This document shows positions 27,555-36,075 of a DNA stretch of 64,000 nt, in pieces (within the stretch, counting starts at the first letter, position 1; each line of letters starts with the position of its first letter). This DNA is from CAZEQK01 sp964514395 (GTDB lineage Bacteria; Bacillota; Bacilli; Tepidibacillales; Tepidibacillaceae): positions 1 through 64,000 of the forward strand of contig CAZEQK010000007.1 of the NCBI GenBank assembly GCA_964514395.1. Direction: 5' to 3'. The notes under the pieces were generated by a model that saw only the letters and a program-made list of their open reading frames with translations, made no database searches and was not told the DNA's origin. The position numbers were made by a program, and so were the translations under genes.

Positions 27555-28361
27555 ATGAAAAAACCAAAGGAACGTTCAAATTTGAGGTTGCATATTGGAC
27601 AAATCTTTTTTATTTTAAAAAGATATTTCGACTGGTATTTCAGTAATGTAAAATATGCTAGTGAGAAAAAGATGGAATTAAAAAAATTTAAGGTTGTTAG
27701 CCATCATTCTCCTATTTTAAGAAAATTAAAAAATGTGGATATGTGGATGCAGCATAATAAAGAAACAAATCTTAAATTAGCAATCGAAAAAATAGATAGA
27801 ATCGTCTTAAATCCTGAAGAAACATTCTCATTCTGGAAGCTAGTTGGGAGAACAACAAAAAGAAAAGGATTTTTAAAAGGTATGGTATTAACACAAGGCA
27901 ATTTCATGGCAGGGATTGGAGGAGGATTATGCCAATTATCTAACCTCATCTATTGGATTACATTGCATACTCCACTTCATGTAACAGAAAGATATCGACA
28001 CAGTTACGATGTATTCCCAGATTCTAAAAGAACCCAACCATTCGGTAGTGGTGCTACAGTCTCATATAATTATATTGATTTACAAATAAAAAACAATACA
28101 GACCAACCATATCAATTACATCTATATATAGATGATAACAATCTCTATGGGGAATGGAGAACGATAAGTGAATCTGTATATACATATGAAGTTTATCAGA
28201 AAAAACATTGGATTACCCATGAATATTGGGGCGGTTATATAAGACATAATGAAATATTTAGAAAAGTATTTAATCTTGATAATGAGTTAGTTTCTGATGA
28301 GTACATTACTGAAAACCATGCAATCATGATGTATCAGCCACTAATTGAAAAAGCTCAATAA
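27555..28361 (+). CDS. VanW-family protein
   Basis: This protein of 268 residues has the VanW core: LNPEETFSFWKLVGRTTKRKGF, then GIGGGLCQLSNLIYWITLHT near residue 125 and HSYDVFPDS. The family is named for an accessory gene of vancomycin-resistance clusters, but no van genes are nearby, and most Bacillales members have unknown function. The ATG at 27555 follows GGGGGG at 6 bases. An in-frame upstream start lacks a site. A terminator separates it from the convergent neighbour. Confidence 0.85.
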   Translation: MKKPKERSNLRLHIGQIFFILKRYFDWYFSNVKYASEKKMELKKFKVVSHHSPILRKLKNVDMWMQHNKETNLKLAIEKIDRIVLNPEETFSFWKLVGRTTKRKGFLKGMVLTQGNFMAGIGGGLCQLSNLIYWITLHTPLHVTERYRHSYDVFPDSKRTQPFGSGATVSYNYIDLQIKNNTDQPYQLHLYIDDNNLYGEWRTISESVYTYEVYQKKHWITHEYWGGYIRHNEIFRKVFNLDNELVSDEYITENHAIMMYQPLIEKAQ

Positions 28362-28389
28362 AGCATTTATCTTGGTTTCATATGTAACA

Positions 28390-28421
28390 AAAGCGCTAAT
28401 TCACAGCTGAATTAGCGCTTT
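28390..28421. terminator. Bidirectional terminator
   Basis: A perfect 14-bp stem (aaagcgctaattca / tgaattagcgcttt) with a 4-base loop lies between convergent genes. Confidence 0.88.
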
Positions 28422-28447
28422 ATCTTTCTTCAATTCCATTAATTTAT

Positions 28448-29152
28448 CTACTTATTTTTCATATATCCTAATATCCCAATAAAAGTAATGGCTAGATACA
28501 ACCACTGTTTCGCTGTAAAACCCATTGTGAGATGGATAGAAATATTAAAAATTGATATAGTAAGCAAACCTACTCCTAAAAGTATATATAATTGCTTTGT
28601 ATATATGCTGTCTTTCCAATATCTAAACCTAATTATAAGTAGTATTCCTATCAATAAAGCTCGATACCAATTAACAGGATGATAAAGATAACTTGATTGA
28701 CCTGCTAAATGAATACCAAGTATAGAGGTTGTTACTTTACCATAATCTATAATTACTAAATTATATACGAACATCGTGACAGCCACTATGAGCCAAATAA
28801 AATCTAAGACATCATAAATGGGGTATTTGTTTTTCCGGACTTTATATATCAGAAAAACCATGGTAACAACTGCACCGAGAAGGATAATTCTAGTTGAACT
28901 GGTATTCCAAATAATAGATGCTGGGCTTTGGATGACTCTTTTTAAATCAAAAATAATCCAACCGAATTTATAGAAAAAGATAAATAGCAAAGAGACTGAA
29001 ATAACGAGATCTGTCCATTTATCCTTTACCCAATTACGTTTTCTAGCCATTCTTTCAGTAAGAAATGTTGATAGGACTAATCCAATCAAGAGAACAAGTA
29101 AATGAACTGGTAATTGAACTGGTCCTAATCGTAAAATTTGATTTGGGTCCAT
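28448..29152 (-). CDS. Polytopic membrane protein, function unknown
   Basis: This 234-residue protein has about seven membrane helices. The start, PNQILRLGPVQLPVHLLVLLI, faintly recalls prolipoprotein diacylglyceryl transferase, but the conserved Lgt catalytic motifs are not visible. It begins 4 bases after the end of the ResA-like gene, behind a strong GGGGGAG site. It is therefore the last gene of the response regulator-kinase-small protein-ResA-like operon. A redox or membrane-thiol role is inference from context. Confidence 0.65.
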   Translation of the reverse strand: MDPNQILRLGPVQLPVHLLVLLIGLVLSTFLTERMARKRNWVKDKWTDLVISVSLLFIFFYKFGWIIFDLKRVIQSPASIIWNTSSTRIILLGAVVTMVFLIYKVRKNKYPIYDVLDFIWLIVAVTMFVYNLVIIDYGKVTTSILGIHLAGQSSYLYHPVNWYRALLIGILLIIRFRYWKDSIYTKQLYILLGVGLLTISIFNISIHLTMGFTAKQWLYLAITFIGILGYMKNK

Positions 29153-29155
29153 TGG

Positions 29156-29680
29156 TCACTCCCCCAAAATCTCTTGAAGATATGCTTCAAGCTGAGAATA
29201 AGTCAGAGCTCCAACACTTTTTTCTTTTATTACACCATTTTTATCTACAAAAAAGCTAGTTGGTATACTATTTGCACGATATTCTTTTGTTGCATCAGCA
29301 TCATAATCAAATAATACTGGCATTTCGTAATCATTAGCTTTCATAAAAGCAACTGCCTTGTCTTTATCATCTCCAGCAGTTACATTTACACCAAGAAAAA
29401 TTACCTTGTCCTTATATTTTTCATATGCTTGTTGAATGAATGGCATCTCTTCTTGACATGGTGGACACCAAGAAGCCCAAAAATTAATAAAGACAGGTTT
29501 TCCTCTTAAATTGCTCAACGAAACATTATTATCATTAACATCCTTTAGCGTAAAATCAGGGGCTTTAAAGCCTATTTCTGGTCTAGTATCTCTATTCGCT
29601 GTGCTACTTGATTGATTAAAATAGAAGACAACACCTAGTAAAACAATAATAATGACTACTGATAACCATCCTTTTTTCAT
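29156..29680 (-). CDS. ResA/TlpA-like membrane-anchored thioredoxin
   Basis: This protein of about 174 residues has one N-terminal membrane helix and an extracytoplasmic thioredoxin fold. The active site is WASWCPPCQEEMPF near residue 73, and the cis-proline loop is SIPTSFFVDKNG. ResA-type proteins reduce apocytochrome c or other exported thiols, and the WCPPC form agrees. No cytochrome-maturation genes are adjacent, so the partner is unknown. The ATG at 29680 follows AGAGGTG. Confidence 0.88.
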   Translation of the reverse strand: MKKGWLSVVIIIVLLGVVFYFNQSSSTANRDTRPEIGFKAPDFTLKDVNDNNVSLSNLRGKPVFINFWASWCPPCQEEMPFIQQAYEKYKDKVIFLGVNVTAGDDKDKAVAFMKANDYEMPVLFDYDADATKEYRANSIPTSFFVDKNGVIKEKSVGALTYSQLEAYLQEILGE

Positions 29681-29716
29681 CTCATCCACCTCTTATTCAT
29701 ATTTGTTAAGTGTATG

Positions 29717-29950
29717 TTAATTACGTTTGTTTTTTAAAAACCACATTAATAATAATATAATAACAAAGATAAAGACAATAAGAAAAGTTCTACCCATCCA
29801 AATACCCATATGGTGCCACATTATATTTGAACCCATCATCATACCCATAGGAGATGGAGATAACCACATCATTCTAAACACAAATAATAACAATGAACAG
29901 CCAATAAGAAATAAAATAATAATGACTAAAGCTGCTATAATCCGATTCAT
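29717..29950 (-). CDS. Small Met/His-rich membrane protein
   Basis: This 77-residue protein has two membrane helices joined by a loop rich in Met and His (MMWLSPSPMGMMMGSNIMW, then HHMG). Such loops are compatible with copper binding on the outer face. It overlaps the 3' end of the kinase gene by 4 bases and precedes the ResA-like gene, so it belongs to that operon. I do not recognise a named family. Metal binding is inference from composition. Confidence 0.6.
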   Translation of the reverse strand: MNRIIAALVIIILFLIGCSLLLFVFRMMWLSPSPMGMMMGSNIMWHHMGIWMGRTFLIVFIFVIILLLMWFLKNKRN

Positions 29951-31329
29951 AATACCACATCATTTCCTTTTAAGATGATAGTTATAGCCGTTCCCTTTTC
30001 TTCAGAGCTATTTATCTCAATAGTTCCTTGATGTAATTGAATAATCTCCTTTACTACGTATAATCCTAAACCAGTACCACCTGTTTTTCTTGCTCTTGAT
30101 TTTTCTACTCGATAGAATCTATCCCATACCTTTGATAATTCATCCTTAGGTATACCAATTCCAGTATCTTTAACAATCATGATGACACTTTCTTTGTTTT
30201 TCTTTATACTTACCTTTACGCTACCCTGATCTGTATACTTAATTGCATTCTCAATAAGGTTGAAGAATACCTGTTCTATTCTATGGGGATCAATATTTAA
30301 TACTAAGTTAGGAACATCTGAGTCCAAACTTATACTCAATTCTTTTTCGTATGCTAATGGTGTTAAATTTTGAATAACTTTTTTTACTACATCATAAATT
30401 TTCACAGGCTCCTTATGTAATACAAAATTACCAGTTTTCATGTTACTAATTTGAAATAAATCATTAACAAGATGAGTCACGCGCTTTGATTCTTCATTTA
30501 TTATTCTTAGGTATTCCAATTGTTCTTCTTTATCACTGATAATGTTCTTAGCTAGTATGTCACTATACCCTTTTATATAAGTTAAAGGTGTTCTCAATTC
30601 ATGTGACACATTAGCTAAAAAATCATTTCTTGTCGTTTCATAATATTGAAGCTGTTCTCCAAGTGCTTTGATAGAATTTGCTAATTGGGCTAGTTCATCA
30701 TTCCCCTTAACTTGTATGTTTTGTTTATATTCTCCCTTTGCCATTTTATTAGTTGCTTCCTTCATTCTTTGTAGTGGCACTGCCATTTTCCTTGATAAAA
30801 AAACGATGAAGGCAATCGCAATCAATATCACTCCTATGCTTGTAATCGCGATAAAACCCTTTAATACTAGTACTGTTTCTCTCAATACTCTTGAAGGATA
30901 GAACATATAAACGAAGCCTTTTTTTCCTTTATCAATAGGAGATATGGTCACTATATATTTATAATGCTGCCAATCCTTATTTAATACGCTTGTTTGATCT
31001 GTCTGTTTCCCATATATATACTTTTTCATCTCATTATCTATTGGATCTGATTGGGTTAATACTTGTTTGTTTTGGTCAATAACTACAACACTTGTCACTA
31101 CATTCTTCTCCATTAATCCTACATGATAAATAGAAGATTGATTAAAATTGTCCGTCAGAACCTTACCATGATTCTCACCTCTAGTAAGCAAATCCTGCGT
31201 GATATAGTCCACAAAAATTTGTGAAAAAAGACTAGATAAAACATAGCCTAAAAATAATAATAAAATCAGAAATATACTACTAAAGAGTAAACCAATTTTT
31301 AGTGATATTCCAATGCTTTTTCTTCTCAT
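29947..31329 (-). CDS. Sensor histidine kinase
   Basis: This 460-residue kinase has a helix near residue 10-32, an extracytoplasmic sensor of about 130 residues, and a second helix near 160-185. HAMP follows. The phosphoacceptor is in FLANVSHELRTPLTYIKGYSD near residue 245, and the ATPase has N, G1 and G2 boxes (NLIENAIKYTD, DTGIGIP, GGTGLGLYVV). It overlaps the response regulator gene by 4 bases. The signal is unknown. The downstream Met-rich and ResA-like genes suggest envelope metal or thiol stress. Confidence 0.92.
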   Translation of the reverse strand: MRRKSIGISLKIGLLFSSIFLILLLFLGYVLSSLFSQIFVDYITQDLLTRGENHGKVLTDNFNQSSIYHVGLMEKNVVTSVVVIDQNKQVLTQSDPIDNEMKKYIYGKQTDQTSVLNKDWQHYKYIVTISPIDKGKKGFVYMFYPSRVLRETVLVLKGFIAITSIGVILIAIAFIVFLSRKMAVPLQRMKEATNKMAKGEYKQNIQVKGNDELAQLANSIKALGEQLQYYETTRNDFLANVSHELRTPLTYIKGYSDILAKNIISDKEEQLEYLRIINEESKRVTHLVNDLFQISNMKTGNFVLHKEPVKIYDVVKKVIQNLTPLAYEKELSISLDSDVPNLVLNIDPHRIEQVFFNLIENAIKYTDQGSVKVSIKKNKESVIMIVKDTGIGIPKDELSKVWDRFYRVEKSRARKTGGTGLGLYVVKEIIQLHQGTIEINSSEEKGTAITIILKGNDVVL

Positions 31330-31997
31330 TGTATTTTATAACCTACTCCCCAGACAGTTTTGATTAGCTCATCTACACCTACTGACCTTAACTTTTCTCG
31401 CAAATTTTTAATGTGAGAATCTATTGTCCTATCCTCTCCATTAAATTCAATACCCCAGATATATTCAATTAATTGTTCTCTAGTAAAGACTTTTCCTCTA
31501 TTTTTCATAAGCAAATGTAACAAATCAAATTCAGTATGCGTCAATTTTATCATTTTGTCCTGATAAAAAGCTTCTCTAGAGGTTAAATTTATTAACATAT
31601 CATTTATTTTTAGAATTTCTTCTTCTTCTCTATTTTTTTGTGATCTACGTAATAATGCTTGAATCCTTGCTACTAATTCTGCTTCTTCAAAGGGTTTTAC
31701 CAGATAATCATCTGCACCTGTGCTTAGACCGATGACTTTATCTTCAGTGTTTCCCTTCGCTGTTAACATTAATATCGGGGTATCAGAAAACATCCTTATT
31801 CTTTCAAGAGTCTCCCAACCATCCATATTGGGCATCATGACATCAAGAATGACAAGATGAATATTCTCCCTGTTTAATATTGCTAATGCCTCTATGCCAT
31901 CTGTAGCTTCTTTTATTAAAAAATCATATTGTTTTAAGTATAAAGTCAATAATTTACGCATCTGTGATTCATCATCAACTATTAATATCGTTGTCAT
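31326..31997 (-). CDS. OmpR-family response regulator
   Basis: This regulator of 223 residues has a receiver domain with the acidic pair in LIVDDESQM, phosphorylated Asp in LVILDVMMPNMDGWE near residue 52 and Lys in YLVKPFEEAEL. A winged-helix DNA-binding domain follows (FDLLHLLMKNRGKVFTREQL, then DRTIDSHIKNLREKL). It is the first gene of its operon. The start is taken at the ATG after AGGAGATGATTTG. Confidence 0.93.
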   Translation of the reverse strand: MTTILIVDDESQMRKLLTLYLKQYDFLIKEATDGIEALAILNRENIHLVILDVMMPNMDGWETLERIRMFSDTPILMLTAKGNTEDKVIGLSTGADDYLVKPFEEAELVARIQALLRRSQKNREEEEILKINDMLINLTSREAFYQDKMIKLTHTEFDLLHLLMKNRGKVFTREQLIEYIWGIEFNGEDRTIDSHIKNLREKLRSVGVDELIKTVWGVGYKIQ

Positions 31998-32125
31998 CAA
32001 ATCATCTCCTCTTATCTATAATAATATAACCGATATGTATAAAGAAAATATGAAGATTTTTTATATGTAAAAGAGGGTGCCCCAAGATGATAGGACTCCC
32101 CCTAAATAAGTGCTATTTGAATGTA

Positions 32126-32332
32126 CTAACCTATTACATCATAACCTTGATCCTCAATAGCCTCTTTCATTTGATCAAAGTCTACCTTTGCATCATCAAA
32201 GTCTACTGTAACATTCTTATTTTCAAGGCTAACTTTCGCTGAAGAAACACCGCTTAATTTATTTAAGGCTCCTTCAACTGCCATTACACAATGATTACAG
32301 GTCATACCTTCTACTTTTATCACTTTTTCCAT
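32126..32332 (-). CDS. copZ: Copper chaperone CopZ
   Basis: This 68-residue HMA-domain protein has the metal site GMTCNHCVMAVEGAL. It carries Cu(I) to CopA in the cytoplasm. The ATG at 32332 follows GAGGAGGTG. It is the last gene of the csoR-copA-copZ operon, 52 bases after copA. Confidence 0.94.
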   Translation of the reverse strand: MEKVIKVEGMTCNHCVMAVEGALNKLSGVSSAKVSLENKNVTVDFDDAKVDFDQMKEAIEDQGYDVIG

Positions 32333-32392
32333 TACTATCACCTCCTCACAAGCGTAAATTCATTCAAGCTATATGTTTGTCTTAAAATCAGA

Positions 32393-34771
32393 TTATAATT
32401 TAATATTTTTTAAACGTAAAGAGTTAAGAACAACGGAAACTGAACTCATAGCCATAGCAGCACCAGCTATCCAAGGGGCAAGTAGCCCAGCCATCGCTAC
32501 TGGAATGCTGATTGAGTTATAGAATAGGGATGCAAATAGATTTTGCCTAATATTTCTTAAGGTTCTCTTACTGATATAAATAGCATCTGCAACTCCTTCT
32601 AAACTTCCACCAATTAATGTTACATCAGCGGCTTCGATTGCAATATCTGTTCCAGTACCAATTGCCATTCCCACATCAGCCGTCACTAATGCAGGTGCAT
32701 CATTAATCCCATCACCAACCATTGCTACGGTATAACCTTGCTCTTTTAAAACTTCAACCTCTTTCGCTTTATCCTCAGGCATGACTTCAGCGATAACTTC
32801 ATCAACACCCACTTCTTCTGCAATACTTTTTGCGGTACGTTCATTATCTCCTGTGATCATTACTACTTTAATACCCATATCTTTCAACTTAGCTATGGCT
32901 TGTTTAGAATCACTTTTCACGGTATCAGCCACTGCAATAATTCCTAATACTTCATTTTCAGTAGCTGCTAGTACAACTGTTTTCCCATCTGACTCAAGTT
33001 GGGTCATCATTTGGTCAACATTTTGAAGATCATGTCCTAATTGACTAATTAATTTTCGAGTTCCGACATATACCATTTGTTCATTTACTCTTGCCTTTAA
33101 TCCTTGCCCTGGAACGATTTCAAAATCTTTAACAGGAAGTAATTCAACCCCTTTTCCTTCAACACCTTGTACAATTGCTTTCCCTATTGGATGTTCAGAA
33201 GTCTTTTCAACTGAGCCAACGGATTGCAATAATTGTTCTTCACTACCATTAATCGCAATATAATGTGTTAGTTCAGGTTCGCCTTTTGTAATCGTTCCAG
33301 TCTTGTCTAATACAATCGCATCAATTTTTTTAGTGTTTTCAAGGTGCTCTCCACCTTTGAATAAAATGCCATTTTCTGCTGCTTTTCCTGTCCCCACCAT
33401 AATTGAAGTCGGTGTAGCTAATCCAAGCGCACATGGACATGCGATAACGAGAACGGCAATGGCATTTACTAAGGCATGCTCAAAATTACCAACATCAAGC
33501 CAGAAATAATATCCAATGAATGTTATAGTAGCTATAGCTACAACAATAGGAACAAATATCCCTGAAATTACATCAGCCAATCTCTGAATAGGGGCCTTCG
33601 TACTATTAGCTTCTTCGACCGCCTTAATAATTTGAGCTAAAGCTGTTTCCTTTCCGACCTTTGTAGCTTTAAATTTGAATGTTCCGTGCTTGTTAATCGT
33701 GGCACCAATGACAATGTCCCTTTCTTTTTTGTCCACTGGAATACTTTCACCAGTAATCATCGATTCATCTACAGAGGAGTATCCCTCCGTAATTTCTCCA
33801 TCTACCGGAATTTTTTCTCCTGGGCGGACAATAATAATATCTCCTTTAACGACCTCTTTAATAGGGACCTCCATTACTTCCCCATCACGTTCTACCATAG
33901 CGGTTTTGGCTTGTAATTTCATTAACTTTTTGATTGCGTCAGAGGTTCTACCCTTTGCTAATGATTCTAGATATTTACCAAATAACACCAATGTAATCAA
34001 AATAGCACTGGTTTCAAAATATAGCCTATTGGTTCCAAGAGCCATTTCATAAATACTATAGAAGTAGGCTGCAGATGTTCCAAGAGCAACTAACACATCC
34101 ATATTAGCACTCTTATTTTTAAGCGCTGAATAAGCCCCATGATAAAATTGATAACCAATATAAAATTGCACTGGTGTTGCAAATAAGAACTGGAACCATG
34201 GGTTGAGAATAATCTTAGGTGTTAGAAAATCTAAACCAAAATGGCTAAACATACTCCATAATAATGGTAATGATAGTAATGATGAAATAATCAGTTTCGT
34301 TTGTTTTCTTTTTAGCTCCTTATCTTTGGCTGATTCTTGCTCCTCCTGGTCTCCATAAACCTTTGCATCATAGCCTACATCTTTTACCTTTTGAATGAGA
34401 TCATCCACATCTATATCATTGGAGTTGTACTCAACTATTGCCCTTTCCATTGCTAAATTAACATTAGCTGAAAATACACCATCTAGCTTATTTAATGCCT
34501 TTTCAATTCGTGATGAACAGGCAGCGCACGTCATACCAATAATATCTAATTCAATTTTTTCCTTTGCAACACTATATCCTATTTCTTTAATTTTGTTTTC
34601 AACGTCCTCCATCGTTACCTTTTCCGAATCATAGGTGATAGAGGCCTTCTCCAAGGTTAAATTTATTGCAGCACGAACTCCATCCATTTTGTTTAGTCCC
34701 TTTTCAATTCGGGTTGAACAGGTAGCACAAGTCATTCCCTCAATTTTCAAGGTCACTTCTTTTTGACCCAT
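32393..34771 (-). CDS. copA: Cu(I)-exporting P1B-type ATPase CopA
   Basis: This protein of about 792 residues has two N-terminal HMA domains (GMTCATCSTRIEKGL near 14 and GMTCAACSSRIEKAL near 81). Eight membrane helices follow, with the Cu(I) site VIACPCALGLATPT. The phosphorylation site is DKTGTITKGEPE, with TGES in the actuator and GDGINDAPAL in the hinge. It pumps copper out of the cell. The ATG at 34771 follows AAAGGAG at 8 bases. The neighbours csoR and copZ and the CsoR-type operator confirm its role. Confidence 0.96.
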   Translation of the reverse strand: MGQKEVTLKIEGMTCATCSTRIEKGLNKMDGVRAAINLTLEKASITYDSEKVTMEDVENKIKEIGYSVAKEKIELDIIGMTCAACSSRIEKALNKLDGVFSANVNLAMERAIVEYNSNDIDVDDLIQKVKDVGYDAKVYGDQEEQESAKDKELKRKQTKLIISSLLSLPLLWSMFSHFGLDFLTPKIILNPWFQFLFATPVQFYIGYQFYHGAYSALKNKSANMDVLVALGTSAAYFYSIYEMALGTNRLYFETSAILITLVLFGKYLESLAKGRTSDAIKKLMKLQAKTAMVERDGEVMEVPIKEVVKGDIIIVRPGEKIPVDGEITEGYSSVDESMITGESIPVDKKERDIVIGATINKHGTFKFKATKVGKETALAQIIKAVEEANSTKAPIQRLADVISGIFVPIVVAIATITFIGYYFWLDVGNFEHALVNAIAVLVIACPCALGLATPTSIMVGTGKAAENGILFKGGEHLENTKKIDAIVLDKTGTITKGEPELTHYIAINGSEEQLLQSVGSVEKTSEHPIGKAIVQGVEGKGVELLPVKDFEIVPGQGLKARVNEQMVYVGTRKLISQLGHDLQNVDQMMTQLESDGKTVVLAATENEVLGIIAVADTVKSDSKQAIAKLKDMGIKVVMITGDNERTAKSIAEEVGVDEVIAEVMPEDKAKEVEVLKEQGYTVAMVGDGINDAPALVTADVGMAIGTGTDIAIEAADVTLIGGSLEGVADAIYISKRTLRNIRQNLFASLFYNSISIPVAMAGLLAPWIAGAAMAMSSVSVVLNSLRLKNIKL

Positions 34772-34805
34772 ATCGTTCACTCCTTTCTTGTTTTATCATG
34801 TATGA

Positions 34806-35096
34806 TTATTTTATAAATAATTTCACTACATCCATTAATTCATCAATCGATTCATCACCTTTTCCGGATTTCACGGCTTTTTGTACACATCCATGGGTAT
34901 GCTTTTCTAGTAAAGCTAATCCAACCTTATCTAGAGCAGCACGAACAGCAGCGATTTGTGTAAGGATATCCACACAATATCGTTCGTTCTCAACCATTTT
35001 TTGAATTCCTCGAACTTGTCCTTCGATGCGCTTTAATCGTTGAATAAGCTTTTGATTCACTTCACTAGGCATCATATGTTTTTCAAGCTTTTCCAA
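34806..35096 (-). CDS. csoR: Copper-sensing repressor CsoR
   Basis: This 96-residue all-helical repressor has the Cu(I) ligand set Cys (ENERYCVDILTQ), His and Cys (LLEKHTHGCVQKA), the full CsoR signature. The TTG at 35096 follows AGGGGGT at 6 bases. It is translated right after the decayed glutaredoxin frame, within the same transcript. Copper loading would release it from the operator at 35405 and derepress copA-copZ. Confidence 0.93.
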   Translation of the reverse strand: MEKLEKHMMPSEVNQKLIQRLKRIEGQVRGIQKMVENERYCVDILTQIAAVRAALDKVGLALLEKHTHGCVQKAVKSGKGDESIDELMDVVKLFIK

Positions 35097-35107
35097 ACCT
35101 ATACCCC

Positions 35108-35396
35108 CTAACCAAATATCAATTGTCTAATTTCGTCTCGATTCATTTCAAATCCAATGAATATTTTTTGCCTTTTCCATAATCCTAAAAATACAGATTC
35201 TTTCATCACAATTCCAGGTACAATTCTGTTTCCTGTTAGTTTTGTTAACTATTCCTCTTTTTCAGGATGTATGCTTAAATCGTTCTCTCTGTATTCAATA
35301 TTATGTTCTGAAAGAAACTCTTTCAGTGCTTGGCAATCCGTTCAGGTTGGTCTTATAAAAATCTTAATTTCAATTTTTTTTCTCAAATTTCATCAT
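35108..35396 (-). pseudogene. Decayed glutaredoxin with UGA at the first active-site Cys codon
   Basis: The minus strand encodes a glutaredoxin-like protein read through: IKIFIRPT, then UGA, then TDCQALKEFLSEHNIEY, a later UAG at 35251-35249, then LTKLTGNRIVPGIV and IGFEMNRDEIRQLIFG. The UGA (35344-35342) stands exactly where the first Cys of CxxC belongs. A perfect 7-bp hairpin with loop AGUUU follows 15 bases later, as a bacterial SECIS would. The UAG and an extra A in an A-run after the best ATG (35393-35396) indicate decay. A TTG at 35386 is in frame but lacks a binding site. It is first in the copper operon. Confidence 0.7.
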
Positions 35397-35404
35397 TTAT
35401 ACCA

Positions 35405-35422
35405 ATACCCCCTATAGGTATA
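35405..35422. promoter_or_regulatory. CsoR-type operator of the copper operon
   Basis: ATACCCCCTATAGGTATA is a GC-cored inverted repeat flanked by A/T, the form of CsoR operators. It covers the predicted start of transcription and the ribosome binding site of the first frame. Confidence 0.75.
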
Positions 35423-35431
35423 TATAAATAT

Positions 35432-35460
35432 ACTATAATAATATTAATTAAATTTGTAAA
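35432..35460 (-). promoter_or_regulatory. Sigma-A promoter of the glutaredoxin-csoR-copA-copZ operon
   Basis: On the minus strand TTTACA (35460-35455) and TATAGT (35437-35432) are 17 bases apart, directly upstream of the operator. Confidence 0.7.
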
Positions 35461-35495
35461 GGGTTGAAGTGAAAATGAAAAGGGGAATTTCTCGC

Positions 35496-35608
35496 TACTT
35501 TTCCCTTTTTCTTCTAATATACATAGCATGCCGTGATTGTGATTTGGAATGATACATTTTGGATATTCGATTATATCTTTTTTTAATAAGTTCTGTTTGG
35601 GTGTCCAT
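35496..35608 (-). pseudogene. Fragment resembling the N terminus of a SAM-dependent methyltransferase
   Basis: After AGGGGGATAATT the frame reads MDTQTELIKKRYNRISKMYH, like the start of small class I methyltransferases. It then diverges and stops after about 37 residues. The same start is repeated at 35763 on the other side of the N gap. It is only a fragment, and the assignment is weak. Confidence 0.35.
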
Positions 35609-35645
35609 AATTATCCCCCTATTTGAAAATGAGCCGAAGAAACTA
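35591..35645. repeat. 55-bp sequence identical on both sides of the assembly gap (left copy)
   Basis: The 55 bases before the N-run are identical to 35746-35800 after it. This is the pattern left when two contigs that overlap by one assembly k-mer are scaffolded with Ns. Confidence 0.85.
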
Positions 35646-35745
35646 NNNNNNNNNNNNNNNNNNNNNNNNNNNNNNNNNNNNNNNNNNNNNNNNNNNNNNN
35701 NNNNNNNNNNNNNNNNNNNNNNNNNNNNNNNNNNNNNNNNNNNNN
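35646..35745. other. Assembly gap (100 N)
   Basis: Exactly 100 N bases, a conventional placeholder size. Because the flanks overlap by 55 bp, the true gap may be zero or negative in length. Confidence 0.95.
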
Positions 35746-35800
35746 TTCTGTTTGGGTGTCCATAATTATCCCCCTATTTGAAAATGAGCCGAAGAAACTA
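35746..35800. repeat. 55-bp sequence identical on both sides of the assembly gap (right copy)
   Basis: This is the right copy of 35591-35645. It contains the end of the DUF302-like frame and the start of the methyltransferase-like frame. Confidence 0.85.
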
Positions 35801-35888
35801 TACCAAATTTCAACTCTTTTAAAACAGCTTCTAAATCAGATATTGCTTGTTTTGCATTTTTAGTTGTTGTTACTGTGTAATGAAACAT
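35766..35888 (-). pseudogene. Truncated DUF302-type protein
   Basis: A strong AAAAAGGAGTG site precedes an ATG at 35888. The first 30 residues (MFHYTVTTTKNAKQAISDLE, then AVLKELKFG) match the start of DUF302 proteins, which are often linked to metal or sulfur genes. The expected remaining 90 residues are missing. The frame ends at residue 40 within the repeated 55-bp block. Truncation may be real or a result of the misjoined gap. Confidence 0.55.
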
Positions 35889-36075
35889 TAAAAACACTCC
35901 TTTTTAATAGTTTTAAATTTTATGAATTTCATAAATTGTATTGATTCATTTACAAACATTTTAAAATGAAGATATGAATTTTTTATCAACATATGAAATT
36001 TTTTAATAAAACCAATTTACGCCAAACATTTTAATCGAGTTTTACTATGTCCCCTATAAAAAAACACAATTACTA

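Noticed and set aside
35559..35765. Plus-strand open frame across the N gap
   Set aside because: It exists only because Ns do not encode stops. The duplicated flanks show it is not real.
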